A DNA stretch of 64,000 bases from Stenogyne calaminthoides (lineage: Eukaryota > Streptophyta > Magnoliopsida > Lamiales > Lamiaceae), in assembly GCA_037126765.1 (NCBI GenBank), contig JBBCBC010000025.1:11439639-11503638 (forward strand), in the 5' to 3' direction. The position numbers were made by a program, and so were the translations under genes. Positions 23,560-35,074 of this stretch are shown here, one piece after another. The notes beneath the pieces are model-generated. The model did not search any database and was not told where the DNA came from. It was given only the letters and a program-made list of their open reading frames with translations. Position 1 is the stretch's first letter, and every line of letters starts with the position of its first letter.

Positions 23560-24260
23560 CACACACCGGTAAAGGGCTGCCATGGAAAGCCAGACTCAAC
23601 CACTGTCATTCAAGACTTCACAAGACATGTTCCTCATATACCGATTAATTCATGGAAAGTATTCTCACGAAAAGCTTAGTTAGTTATGGGAACTGGTGGA
23701 TGATCTCGGAAAGATAGACGTATACCATCCGTGCACCCTAGATCAGACATAATCATCGCGGATCTAAGTCTCCAGTGGGATAACCATGTCCGAGCGCAGT
23801 TGGAGTCCTCGTTTCCCCCTCCGACCGCTCCACGCATAACCCCGATTTTTCTGGAGCCTTTTTGTGGCAGATTTCTTTTCCGAGGCATTTGTGGTGCTAC
23901 AGATTCTACAATTAATTTGTCAGGTTATTATTTAGAACCACAAATAAGATAATGAACTTTAATAACATATATTTTACCCTCATGGTGCTAGATACCGTTT
24001 CGCGGCCATTCAATGAAGTGTTTTATCGTTGTTCCGACCGTGATCGCTTCATATCGATTGGTTTTGGCAACCATCAATCCTTGGTCCGATTACGGGTACA
24101 TCGAGGTGACCTCACGGAAACCAAAGAGTGATGATGACCATGAATCATTCCATGGGAGCTATGAATGTTCCCTACGGCCACCAACCGACCGATCCTCCAA
24201 ATAAAGGTAGCAAAGGTCGTCATAAAAGATATTTCTAGAAAAATTTTTAAGATATTTGAA
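23560..24260. other. GC-richer sequence with unresolved coding potential
   Basis: Several short frames are open on both strands (for example 23731-23952 plus and 24074-24283 minus). Composition resembles exons more than the AT-rich flanks. It may be the downstream part of the minus-strand locus. No family recognised. Confidence 0.3.
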
Positions 24261-24300
24261 TTTAAAAATAAGTAAAGAGACATGTATATCTCGATATCTC

Positions 24301-24651
24301 GAGACGCGAAGTGCTCTCAATAAAGTCGTCCTTAGGGTTAGCTAAAAACATAGCATTAGCGACACTATGTTCACAGCCTTTGTTCCACTCGACGACATTC
24401 TCAGGGCTCGCTCTTTCTCGACTCAAACGCCTCCACATCTTTGGGATAACTTTGGCAACCGTCTACAGATACCCACCATATTCATGGCTTGGAAGACCGT
24501 AAGACATTGCTAACGATGTCTTCGCACACCATATTCGACACTCCATAAGCGCAGGATGCTCTGGCAACTCCATAGCCCGGCCCAAACAGATCATTCGGGC
24601 TTTATAATGTGGATGTCGCCGCAAGGCCATGGGTCTCGAGATAGACGCCTC
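24301..24651 (-). pseudogene. Exon-like frame of an unrecognised protein, one internal stop
   Basis: After a TTTTTTTGTGATTAG acceptor the minus strand stays in one frame for 117 codons with a single TAG at 24463-24465. It includes ALRRHPHYKARMICLGRAME, then HEYGGYL, then VAKVIPKMWRRLSRERASPE and later GCEHSVANAMFLANPKDDFI. Composition is protein-like with many charged residues and no low complexity. I do not recognise the family. Replacing or skipping the one stop would leave the whole frame open, so this may be a recent pseudogene or contain a sequencing error. Confidence 0.4.
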
Positions 24652-25404
24652 CTAATCACAAAAAAACAAAGATTATTATTTAATTATTTGTTTATAAACA
24701 ATAGTTTGTATTGAAAGATAAATTAACGGATAGATTACCACTTATTCGATGATGCTACGTAATCGATCGTGAATATTCCTGCCTCGTAACCCTTTCTCGG
24801 TAGTCTCAAAATGTTTCTAAATGGCAACAACAGTTCACTCTCTTCTAAATTTTTTTTCTTTTCTTTCCATGGATGGATGAACGTGTCCCTTTATTAGATA
24901 TACAAAAGTTGAATATATAAAAAAATTAAAAGTTAGATTTTGATCTCACCATATTTCTTTATTCAAGCAAGACAACTCCTTTGTTCGATCCACAATATCG
25001 CCTCCATCGACTTGACTTGATCGTTTATTTTTTATTACTCGATTCCACAAAGATAACAGAAATAGGATAAAACCGAAAAAACTTAGGTGCATTAGAAATC
25101 GAGGAAATAACATTGATCACTTTACCCTCGAAATCATCCTCCATAGCTCTGCTCACAAACTTCTTCCCAAGATAGCCACCATAGGCTATTCTGACACGCG
25201 AGGCGACTAGTCGAGAGTAAAGACGGGGCCGGATCTTGTTACATTCTCAACCAAGTCCAAAATACCCTGGCCATTACCCACCATGGCCAATATTTTCGCT
25301 TTTTGTGTGGTCAAGACCTCCTAATGTAGTCTATAATGCATATAACATAACAATTTAGTAAATTTAAGGGTCATACTACAACTTTCAATAAATATATAAT
25401 TAAC

Positions 25405-25850
25405 ATACCGTGAAGTTCGCCATAATCTTTCCTTCAAAGGAGTCATTAGCTACACCGGCCTTTGCTGAAGAAGACATGTGGATCACGCCTCCCGACCGGC
25501 AAATCCAATGTAGAAGGACAACGACTCACTCTTTTTCCTATTAGTTCGGCCCAAACTCATTGAACGACAATCGCAATAACATAGTATTTAATTAGTTCAA
25601 CGATCAATCAATTATATTTATTTCCATTTTAAATCGCTCAATTGTAATAAAATTACTCAAGTGTTTTCCTCATAACAGCTTTCTTAATAGATGACATGGT
25701 GACTATAGCCCCGAAAGGCTTTCTCCCCTGAAAGTCGAAGTGGTGGCGGAGCATCGAAGTCACACTCTTCAAGTCAATGATGTTGTCGATCATATGCGCA
25801 CCATGACTATATGCGCCATGATCCATCGTATCCATCATCATCTCCATCAT
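25405..25850 (-). CDS. Upstream exon-like pieces of the same unrecognised minus-strand locus
   Basis: Two minus-strand blocks look coding. 25653-25850 includes DNIIDLKSVTSMLRHHFDFQ and GRKPFGAIVTMSSIKKAV before a stop. A second block ends MSSSAKAGVANDSFEGKIMA-NFT with a GTATGTTA donor near 25410. A further block near 25255-25325 follows an ACATTAG acceptor and reads VLTTQKAKILAMVGNGQGIL. Their strand and order fit one gene together with 24301-24651, but I cannot join them with confidence. Confidence 0.3.
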
Positions 25851-26749
25851 CTCCGGATGGCAATCCAGACATGATCCTCAGAAAGCGTAAGAAACATACA
25901 CCAATGCATAACATGATATATAGTTTCAAACCTCGAAAAAAGAAAAGATATGTTTACATAGTTTCACCGCGGACATTTAACCTACAAGTATTGAGAATCA
26001 TCTTTAATCCCAACATCCCCCGATAAAGAAAGCTTCCGATATCATATAGAATTTACAATTTTTAATTTGAAATCTTTGAATAATAACCAAGGAACCCATC
26101 TTTAGAATGAAAAAGAACAAACAATCATAAAAAAGTAACTAGATTAATCAGACAAATAATAAGGATTTTAAAGTTCAAACATGTATAAGATTAATTCATT
26201 AAAAATCAAGAAGACAAATAATATAACTACCGACTCAAACCCATTGGTCAATTAAATAATAGACGGTACAAACACGCACTAAAGCTTATAATATCATGGT
26301 CCCTATTTCCCCAACCCATAAAAATAATTACAATAATCTGAACAATTAGATTGATAAAAATAAGGCAATCAATGACTGGGCACTCAACACTAGGGGTATT
26401 CAACACCCCATCAGTCAACCTAATGTTCAATAGAAGTTTGAAGACTAGAAAAGAGTTGTGACCAAACCGAAAGTGACATGAGGAGACAAAATTAGCAAGA
26501 AATGAGAAAAACTCGAGACAAATTATAACAGACCTTCAAATCATCGAATGTGGATAATAGAAGAAGCTTTTATGAATCTCAGGTCCTTAACCTTGATTTG
26601 GGGGACTTGTAAACAAGGCGTAGGGCAATCATGTAGGGGAGGACGCTACGGATGGTTCCTGATGGGGGAGAGGAGTGATGAGGATAGGGCTTCGGAGTAT
26701 ATATCGCTCGGTTCAATTGGTGGATTTTGTATATAGGGTTAATTATTTA

Positions 26750-27213
26750 AAGATTGACAACGCCAGAACCGCCGTTCAAATTATTTTCGATTACGGCTCA
26801 AAATCGCTGTCTAAACACTTGTACAGCAAGCTTTCAACCGTTTGGGAGGAAGTTAAACTTGGGACACCCGTTTTGGAACCGCTGTCTATTCTTTTTTTTT
26901 TTGAACCGCTCCAAGCTATACTTTTTGGAGAGTCGCTTGAAAGCGGGTTGCCCAGCGCACCAGGTAAGCTCAATGTGTAGTATCGGGCGTAGTACACCCG
27001 CCACCGCGGATAATTGCCAAACCCGCATCGCGGAATGTCAAGCGCCACCGCCACGACGCGGTGGTCACGCACGCTGGGCTCAGCCGGCTCGCTAACTGCT
27101 CGGCATCTACTACTTGCCACTCCCGGGCTGACCCTGCTGACCAAGTTCTTGATTGGTCAAAATTAGAAAATTTCAGAAATTGTAAATAGGTCTTTAGAGA
27201 ATTTCGAATTCTA
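26750..27213. other. GC-rich sequence running into the assembly gap
   Basis: A sharp composition change begins near 26950, with strings such as CCGCCACCGCGGATAATTGCC. Frames are open on both strands and none is recognised. It could be a transposon end or a host 5' region cut off by the gap. Confidence 0.35.
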
Positions 27214-27713
27214 NNNNNNNNNNNNNNNNNNNNNNNNNNNNNNNNNNNNNNNNNNNNNNNNNNNNNNNNNNNNNNNNNNNNNNNNNNNNNNNNNNNNNNN
27301 NNNNNNNNNNNNNNNNNNNNNNNNNNNNNNNNNNNNNNNNNNNNNNNNNNNNNNNNNNNNNNNNNNNNNNNNNNNNNNNNNNNNNNNNNNNNNNNNNNNN
27401 NNNNNNNNNNNNNNNNNNNNNNNNNNNNNNNNNNNNNNNNNNNNNNNNNNNNNNNNNNNNNNNNNNNNNNNNNNNNNNNNNNNNNNNNNNNNNNNNNNNN
27501 NNNNNNNNNNNNNNNNNNNNNNNNNNNNNNNNNNNNNNNNNNNNNNNNNNNNNNNNNNNNNNNNNNNNNNNNNNNNNNNNNNNNNNNNNNNNNNNNNNNN
27601 NNNNNNNNNNNNNNNNNNNNNNNNNNNNNNNNNNNNNNNNNNNNNNNNNNNNNNNNNNNNNNNNNNNNNNNNNNNNNNNNNNNNNNNNNNNNNNNNNNNN
27701 NNNNNNNNNNNNN
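27214..27713. other. Assembly gap, exactly 500 N
   Basis: Five hundred consecutive N, a standard fixed-size scaffold gap rather than a measured length. Continuity across it should not be assumed. Confidence 0.99.
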
Positions 27714-28010
27714 TGGGAGATAAGTAAAAATCTATATAAACCAATGTACTACATTACGCATAACATGATAAATATGTTGATATATTTACATGATTTTATG
27801 TAATGGTCACGAATAAACGAAGGTGTTTCTTTTTTGATAAAAATAGAAGAAATCTCATTATATTTAAATTCTCATTTTATTTGGAGAAAATTATTTGAAT
27901 AATATTTAGTGCATCGTAGAATTTATTTAGAAATGTAATAAGATTTTATAGTTAGTTACATGAAGAATAAAAATCAAAGTGTGATAATTGTGAGTCTGAC
28001 AGGTTTAAAT
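27714..28010. other. AT-rich sequence, nothing recognised
   Basis: Flank of the minus-strand Copia LTR. No gene or repeat terminus seen. Confidence 0.4.
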
Positions 28011-29652
28011 TGAAGGCGAAGTCCTAGAGGTGAATAGACTTTTTGAAAACTTTTTCGTCACGAGATCAGGTGTGATTGGGTTTGCACGATCGAGTGCAAG
28101 TGGTCGATTTAGGCGATATTCAATCTTCTTGGCCTTTGAGGCGAATCGATTAGATATCTGTCGATTCTTGATAGTGGAAGCGTAGTTAATACGAGTGTGA
28201 AAAACAGGTTTATCAAATCGATCTCAAGTGGGTTTTCAATGTTGACTAATTTGTCAAAGCCCGATTAGATCGATTTGTGATGTGACGATATTAACTCGAG
28301 AATATGTATCGATTTTAAAGCTTGGTTGTGTGTAATAGTGTAAGTAATGAAACAATAATGCACCGCAAGATTTTATAGTAGTTGGAACAATGGGTCCTCG
28401 TCCACTCTTCACCATCTGAGGGCACCAACTAAACCAACTTAATGTTGGACTTAGTTTAATGTGTTAGTCCGACACCCGTGAATGTTTATCGAGTTCACAC
28501 TCAGCCCGATCGAGAAATCAGAACTAGAATCCTGATACAATCTTGCCAAAACAAAGCAACCTAACTTTTTGAGTTTGGGTAAAGATTTGTTGTGGTTCAA
28601 TGAAATCTATCTTTAGTGTTTATGTTTCCAAAAGCTAGAGGATGAGATTTCTATGCTAAAACAATGGGATGAACATAGAAATAATCTTCAAAAGTGCAGC
28701 AGCTGTTCTTAAGTGGAGAATTACGCTATAGTTTGAGCTTCTTGATAATTTCGTCTTCTTCACTTTGAAGAGGAATCCCGTTTTATGAATTCCACGCGAA
28801 ATCAAGCTGGTTGGAGAAGCGATTTTGAATTTTTGGCTATATTTGAAATGAAGTTTGTAGGATTTGATGTGGCGTCACTTCCAATATGGCGTGGCGAAAG
28901 GCGTGATTATCGTCGTTTGTATCATGGCCGTCGAATCCCGCATTATCGGCCAACACATGCATCGCGTCATCTCTCGTTGGTTTAGCAATTTGTGCCGGTG
29001 TTTGTTACTGCCAATAAAAGTTTGACATTCTTTGTGTAGAAGGTCGTATGATACGTTGTACCATTTTGGTTAACTTACCGGCGGTGTGGTGACTGATGAA
29101 TAGCCCCGATCTAGAGTCTGATAGAGAGTCTTCAATCTGATTGTCTTAGCACAATTTGCGGAACTCGGCCCGATGTAAGTCTTCGTCTTACGATGCGGAT
29201 CTTGATCTTTTTGGTAGTCTTACGATCTTGAGTTTCTCTGAGTCTCGGTGTCTTGATGACTATCTTGAGTCTTGAGTTTCTCGATCTCGGTGCTAACCCG
29301 TGGCGTCTTTGAGTCTTGAGTTTCCATACTTAAGTGTTGAGTTTCTCTGAGTCTTGAGGTTTCTTCTCTTGAGTCTTAGGTTTTTACGAGCCTCAATGTC
29401 TTGATCTTCTGATCGGTGGACCTTCTTATCTTGACTTATTTGATCTTGATCATCGACCTTCGGTCATCTAATAAAATGACGACCTATACATATTGGGTTT
29501 TTTCTCAATGTGACCTATCTTTACATCGACTATCTATCATTTTAGTTGGGTCATCTTAATCAGGTCTAAATCATCGGTCAATTAATGAATCTGGTGGTCC
29601 TAATCTAACTGTTTTGGAACTTCCGTAAAAACTAAATACAAATTTCCCAACA
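28011..29652 (-). mobile_element. 3' LTR of Copia element E1 (LTR family 1, Sirevirus-like)
   Basis: On the minus strand the LTR starts TGTTGGGAAATTTG at 29652 and ends CGCCTTCA at 28011. It is preceded by CATCAAAAGGGAAAAT, a polypurine tract, so this is a 3' LTR with its internal region to the right. It matches the plus-strand LTR at 47389-48897, including the blocks around GGTTTAGTTGGTGCC, the CTACTATAAA box and AAGTCTATTCACC near the end. Degenerate CTTGAGTCTTGAGTTTCTC repeats fill 29190-29420. Confidence 0.85.
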
Positions 29653-29745
29653 ATTTTCCCTTTTGATGGAACAAAACACTTAATCAGAAAAAGAGATAAC
29701 ATACATAGAAATGCGAGATAATGTAAAAGCGGTACACCTTTCATA

Positions 29746-29763
29746 AGACAATGAGATGTTGTC
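29746..29763 (-). other. Conserved hairpin upstream of the E1 3' LTR
   Basis: In element orientation: GACAA, loop CATCTCA, TTGTC, with TTA after it. Equivalent hairpins lie at 33755-33775 and 47281-47303. The spacing to the LTR start is 93 bases. Confidence 0.6.
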
Positions 29764-29934
29764 ATAGAATGGAGAAGATAGAATATTTTATTAGGATAGG
29801 TGTATGGTCTGATTACATAAAGCGTACCTATCCTTCTGATTCAAAGTTGTATTTCTTCGGTGATTACTTGAACCTTTGAAGTTCTTTTGGGATACCAAAC
29901 ATCTTGTACATCCTTTGTGTCGGCTTGTCCAGAT

Positions 29935-31542
29935 CTACTCTTCTATGGATCCCTCCTTTATTATTAAATCCATAGTAAGCATCATGAATTTTAGAAACAT
30001 CTGAATTATTGTCTGGGCGCATGGGTGGAAGAAGTTGTTAGAATGGAGGAGCTTGATGTCGGTGACTGATCTTCCCCTTCGCCCATCCAATTGCAGGTAG
30101 AAGTGCGGGTACTTTGTTTCTAACCCGGTTCTGAATTCATCATCATTTTGATCGGGGTCTTGATGAATCAATTATCTCCAATGTACCACGTCTACAATCA
30201 TTCTGGCTGCAATCCGTCCCGTGCAGGCCAGATCTGGCCGAAGATCTGAAGGATGTCTTTAACTAGTGCGGAAGGGGCTTTCTCTTCCCAAGCAATATCC
30301 TGCATTAAACTTCTTTCTTTCTCTTCTGTGATGTATGTGATGTTTAGTGCCAGCTTACACTTGACCATCTGCTTTCTTAATGGCGAAACAACTTTTATTC
30401 TCACAATGCGGTTTGCTCTTGATTTGTTCGAGGAGACATCTGAAAGCTTTTAGTAGAGGATAATTGCCCTTGTCCTGCACTTGGTAGCTTTCAACATCTT
30501 GCCTTTTACCTTTCTTTCTCTTGATGCTTTCAGGTTCATCTTGTTCATCTTAACTGTACTAGTTTCTTCGCCAAGTTAAAGGCTCTTGCGATCATCGATT
30601 TCCGTTATTTTACATGCAGAATAAGAAGTCTTCAATCTTATCGACTCGACAATAACATATGAAAGAAATCTTACGCTTTCGGTGATCTCTTTTGCTATAT
30701 TTATCTCCAAAGTCTCCTTTAGATTCGAGGAACAAAGATCGATAGATGGAGTGGCTTCGTCACAAGTGGAATCTGTGGCTTATGGAAAAAGGCGTAATGG
30801 TTTACCATCGTATGCATTTTCTTCTTTTCTCTTGTCCTTCCTTTTTGGTTTCATCAAAAAAGGTTGAATGACTTCGATTCGAGCATTAAAGCCTTGTCAT
30901 CTCTCCTGAGTTCCTCAATAGCATGAGAGAATCGATCTGGCCCATTTGCAAAGTCGAGAGTTAAAATGGTTTAAGAGCAAATTCAATATCCTTCTTTGTT
31001 TAGTTACAGTAGAAGTCACAAAATGCTTCAACCCTTATGTATGGTTGTGGATCTTCGAGGGATGCCCAGACACTTTCGATGCAGTCATGTTTCATGAGCA
31101 TGTCAAAATCACGAACAAGTGTTGGCTCGGGTTATATCCAAACATAGAACAATGAGGAGCAAGTCTTCTCTGAGGTTCTTGAGGCGTGTTTAAAAACACG
31201 ACAAGTTCTCTCAAGAAATCTTCAAGGACCTCGAGACCTCGGGAGGCGTGACCCCTTCTCGAGGAAGTGTCACTTTCAGGACCTCGAGCAAGCTGGGAAT
31301 TCCCTCTTGAGAAGTGCAGCTGGGATCTGGGGCAATTAATTCCACAGGCTGAGGAGGCTGCTGATCCTGGAATATTCATTTGAACCTCGAGAATCTTGAA
31401 CCTTGATGAACTCTGGTGATCCATTCCTTGATCCTTGGTGCTTGAACACGATGCTCGAGGAAGGTGAAAAATGGTAGTGCTGGCGGCGAAGGCAGTTCAT
31501 TACAAGCCCAGCCACCCATTTATCATTCGACCTCCAAGACAT
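29935..31542 (-). pseudogene. Terminal internal ORF of Copia element E1, env-like position, broken
   Basis: Minus-strand coding sequence is readable in shifting frames from about 31.5 kb down to 29.9 kb. It includes LEVLEDFLRELVVFLNTPQE, then MNKMNLKASRERKVKGKMLK, then KQMVKCKLALNITYITEEKE with SLMQDIAWEEKAPSALVKDI. It ends about 280 bases before the 3' LTR. Sireviruses carry an extra ORF between pol and the 3' LTR, and position fits that. I recognise no reverse transcriptase, gag or transmembrane segment and cannot assign a function. Confidence 0.45.
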
Positions 31543-31630
31543 CTTCTTGATTTGAGGTCATGATCTATCCTCAACGGACTCTTCTTTGAAATACTCAACA
31601 TATCACTAGTGAGAGGTGAAAAGCTGATGA

Positions 31631-33440
31631 ATGAAACAACTCTTTGCCCAGATTCTCGAGATTCCGGAAAAGCGGCTTCGAGGATGGCTCGACTTTGATG
31701 AAATTTGGTTAGAAAGAAATTTAGCTGAGAGGAAGGATCTTGGTTGGTGTAAAATAAGACAAATCTCGAGATGGGGACCAACAAGGGATGATGAAATTAA
31801 ATCTCGGATGGAGAAAGACCAAGCGATCTTTGAAGGCACAACGTCAAACATCACTCGGGTAAAGTTAGCCTTGAGGCCTTTTTGTATTAAAAATTATACC
31901 ACTGATTCTTTGATACACCTATCTTTAATCTGTAATGTCGATATCTGTTGAGGCAGTGAATGCAAGCTAGGGTAGACACCCAAGCTCAAATTAAACCGGT
32001 AGTCTGAGAAGCTCAAATTCGAGCCCAGAAGCCAGAGTTGAGCCCAGAGACTCAATTTACGGCTCAACCGGTCAGGAAAACGGCGAGATCATATATCACA
32101 GGTGATCTCACCCGATAATGAGAAGAAGAAGCTGAAGTTGAGGCCAATGCTTCGAACAAAGATTTTCAGATTAAGGAGAATGATGGCCAGCAAGATCGAA
32201 TGGAAAAGTATGAGTTATGCTTGAGACTGTTCTGCGACTTGAACACTCGTGAAAGTGACCTCATGGAAGGAAAGATGGAAGAAGATGGATGGGGTGGGGT
32301 CAAAGGCAGAGATAAGTCTGGGAAATTTGAAGTAAAACATCGGAAAAAATTTGAATATCTTGAAGCAAAATTGGTGGAGAAGAATGAGATGCTAGTCAAG
32401 GAGATGTTTGTTGAGGAGATGAGCTCAATGCTCATGGCAGATAACTGACATGTTCAAAAAGCTCTCTCGTGAATTTGCCCGGATATGCTCTGAAGAGTTC
32501 TCCGTGGCGAAGAACTACCTAAGAAGGCTCGAAGAAGAGCAAGATCGATTGGCGGGGAAGTGCGTGGTATCGGCATGGAAGCGGTATCATATGGACACAA
32601 CACTCTCGGACTTACGCCAAAGTATAGTTCAAGAAAAAAGACCGAGTGAGCCGAAAGTTATTGGAACATACTTTGGAAAAAGAAAAAGGCTCAAAGATCT
32701 TTGAAAAAGAAAAAAAAGATTCTTTGAAGCCATGAAAGTGAAGCCAGCAGAAAAGGCGAAGTTCAAGATGGTGGAGAAAGATCTACACTCGAGGTTTACG
32801 AAAGAAACAATGCAAAAATAGGCTTCTGAGGCGAGTGGTAGAAGAAAAAGTTAGGACAAGCCAATTTGGATTTGAATTGCCCACTAAAAAGAAGGTTGTG
32901 GCTTTTGTTGAGCACGAAGGAAAAAAAAGAGGCTACAAAGCCATTAGAGGAGGGAAGTTGATCTTTGGATATTGAAGAGTGCGAGAAGAACCTCAAAGAA
33001 GTCTTCAATCAAGAAGTGCTCAGAGATCACTCCAAAGTTAGCAAGCCAAGAAAAAGCTAACTGCTTGGGTTTACGGAGTACCGTGATCGAGAAAGAAGAT
33101 GGAAGGAGGCGCGAAGAGAATTAGTGGTTTCAAAGTTATGACGCAGAGGAGGAATACTAAAGCACATAAATGGCGACATGTTAACAAATGGATGCCATCC
33201 GGTTCATTGATCGTGGGAAGAGATCAAAGAGAATATTTTGGTTCTCTTATGATGTGCTAAGAGAATGGAGGAGGGAAGCTCGAGTTCTAATGAGGTTTTC
33301 ATAGACTATCTCTCGACCTTTTATCCGAAGTATCTTAATTTGGATCAATCTTGCGGATGAAGGAAAGGTTCGGATAACAGCCCCACCATCCTACGTTCAC
33401 CCTCCTCCCTAAATTTGGAGAATGGCTTGGTGAATGAAAA
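31631..33440 (+). pseudogene. Terminal internal ORF of Copia element E2, broken
   Basis: Plus-strand frames at 31631-31951, 32200-32448 and 32450-32704 read as highly charged helical protein, for example FEVKHRKKFEYLEAKLVEKN and SREFARICSEEFSVAKNYLR. They look like one coding region broken by frameshifts. Composition suggests coiled coil. The region lies upstream of the E2 3' LTR, the env-like slot of Sireviruses. There is no pol or 5' LTR: it abuts E1's minus-strand ORF head to head near 31.55-31.63 kb. Confidence 0.4.
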
Positions 33441-33754
33441 AAGCCATTTCTCAAGATTGCTCATCGCCATTCGAGATGGGCCCTAACGGGGAACAATCCA
33501 CGATATCATCAAGGAGAGATGCCTTTGAAGAAGATATTATGGAATGTTCAACCTTGAAGTGCTGTCTTTGATGAGGTGGAAAAACGAAAGAAGAAACATT
33601 TGAAGAGCAAAAAAAAAGGCCCGAATCAAGACTTCGAGAAGACTCTTGTAATTTCCTTATCTTTTGTCTTTTTGCTTTTGTTTTTGGAATAAGTTCATTG
33701 TAATTTTGTAACTTTCTACCTTTCATCAATGAAACTTTATCATTTTATGCTCAA

Positions 33755-33775
33755 AAGATAATATCTCATTATCTT
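33755..33775 (+). other. Conserved hairpin upstream of the E2 3' LTR
   Basis: AAGATAAT, then ATCTC, then ATTATCTT: a perfect 8-bp stem, or 7 bp with loop TATCTCA when aligned to the others. Compared with the E3 hairpin both stem partners have changed (C-G to T-A), so pairing is kept. It lies 191 bases before the LTR start. Confidence 0.65.
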
Positions 33776-33822
33776 ACTTTACATATCTTTACTTTTGATA
33801 TACAGATGTTTGTTTGGTGATG

Positions 33823-33973
33823 AAATTGTTGGGAAATTCATTCTTTGAAGAAATTGTTGGAATTATTTGTTGAAGATATACCAATCTTGTAATAAAAAAA
33901 AAAAGCTTTGACATTATAGGTTAAGTGTTTTTATGTAAGATGGTTTTAGCATCATCAAGGGGAAATTGTTGGG
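33823..33973 (+). repeat. Repeated polypurine-tract/LTR-start motif
   Basis: AAATTGTTGG occurs at 33823 (followed by GAAATTC), 33851 (followed by AATTATT) and 33963 (followed by GAGATGAAT). The last is preceded by CATCAAGGGG and is the true LTR junction. Repeated polypurine tracts before the 3' LTR are described for Sireviruses. Alternatively the first copy is a remnant of an LTR family 1 start. Confidence 0.55.
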
Positions 33974-35074
33974 AGATGAATTTAATAAAGATTGATTTTG
34001 ATTAGATCCAAAACCCCAGTATGACATGTTAGGATAATCTTGATATTTGGGTGGGATTAGGTTTAGAGTATTCGAGGATGTTATCACGCACAATGTATAG
34101 TCGAGATATAGATCGGAATTAGATTACGAACTTCGATAAGTTTTTGAAGAAAGCTGAAGTTTCGATGTGAAGAAGTTTAAAGTTCGATATGAAACTAAAA
34201 AGCTGAAGACTCGATGGCCGAGAATCTTGAAGACTCGGTGAAAGCGAAAGCGAGGCTCGGCGTAGAGGCTGGTATACCGGTCGGTATATACGTGAAGACT
34301 TCGAAGACAGATGAAGAAGACTCGAAGACTCGAAGACTACGGAAAGGCCCCGAAGGCGAAGGCGAAGACAAAAAGTTCTTTGAAAACTCGTAATGTCTTG
34401 AATACTCGATGCCGGCACGAATGTTAGAAGCCTTTGAAAATATCTATCACCCCGGAAACAATCTTTGAGAAAGTGTTTGCTAAAAAAAAATAGATATTGC
34501 CCAAAGACATTCTCATGCACGACAAAAGGAACTAAGACAAAGTGTTGTTAAGGTTATATCACTCAGAGATATTGACCAAAAAAATAGATTGAGTTTGTCT
34601 ACATTTAAGCGGAGACAAAAGTCAAAAGAAGACAACATGTACTTCACTAACCTTGTATTGACGGTCAGCTTAAACATGTCCCGGTGAGTACTATATTCGG
34701 GGCGCAAAAGTGATGACCATCTACATGAAAAGGCATTTGCCTAAAAAAGTGCTAGGGAGTTTCAAACCTAAATATAGCTTTTCATCACACACCATAAGAG
34801 GGAAACTCGCGAAGCTATCTCTTTCCTAACGGATAGTTTTCAAGTGACCTTGGTGTATGCTATAAATACTTGTGACCATCTCATTGAAGGTTCTGATGAA
34901 TTTGTGAACAACTCAGAGCTCAAACTTATTATTGCAAGTTGAAGCACTTTCCGAAAACCAAGAATTTCCCAAGTGCTTTAAATCGAAGAGCTCGTTTCAC
35001 TAAGCCTAGCTTGATAAGATATATCAAAGCTTAGTCGAGATATCTAGCCTTTTCATTGTTCTTAATTGTAAAGG
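33967..35074 (+). mobile_element. 3' LTR of Copia element E2 (LTR family 2), first part
   Basis: It starts TGTTGGGAGATGAATTTAAT after a polypurine tract and is split at 35074 by a solo LTR; the rest resumes at 36743. It aligns along its length with the uninterrupted copy from 62403: CCAAAACCC, GTATGACATGTT, GGATGTTATC, GACAAAAGGAACTAAG and AAGCCTAGCTTGATAAGA occur in the same order. The block at 34140-34400 is rich in diverged GAAGACTCG repeats. Confidence 0.85.

Noticed and set aside
24301..24651. Glycosyltransferase DXD-type domain, suggested by YGGYL and VANAMFLA
   Set aside because: The aspartates of the motif are missing, a stop lies at that point, and the rest does not fit the family. 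Too weak to claim.
27211..27744. 177-codon minus-strand open frame
   Set aside because: It consists almost entirely of N and exists only because ambiguous bases contain no stops.
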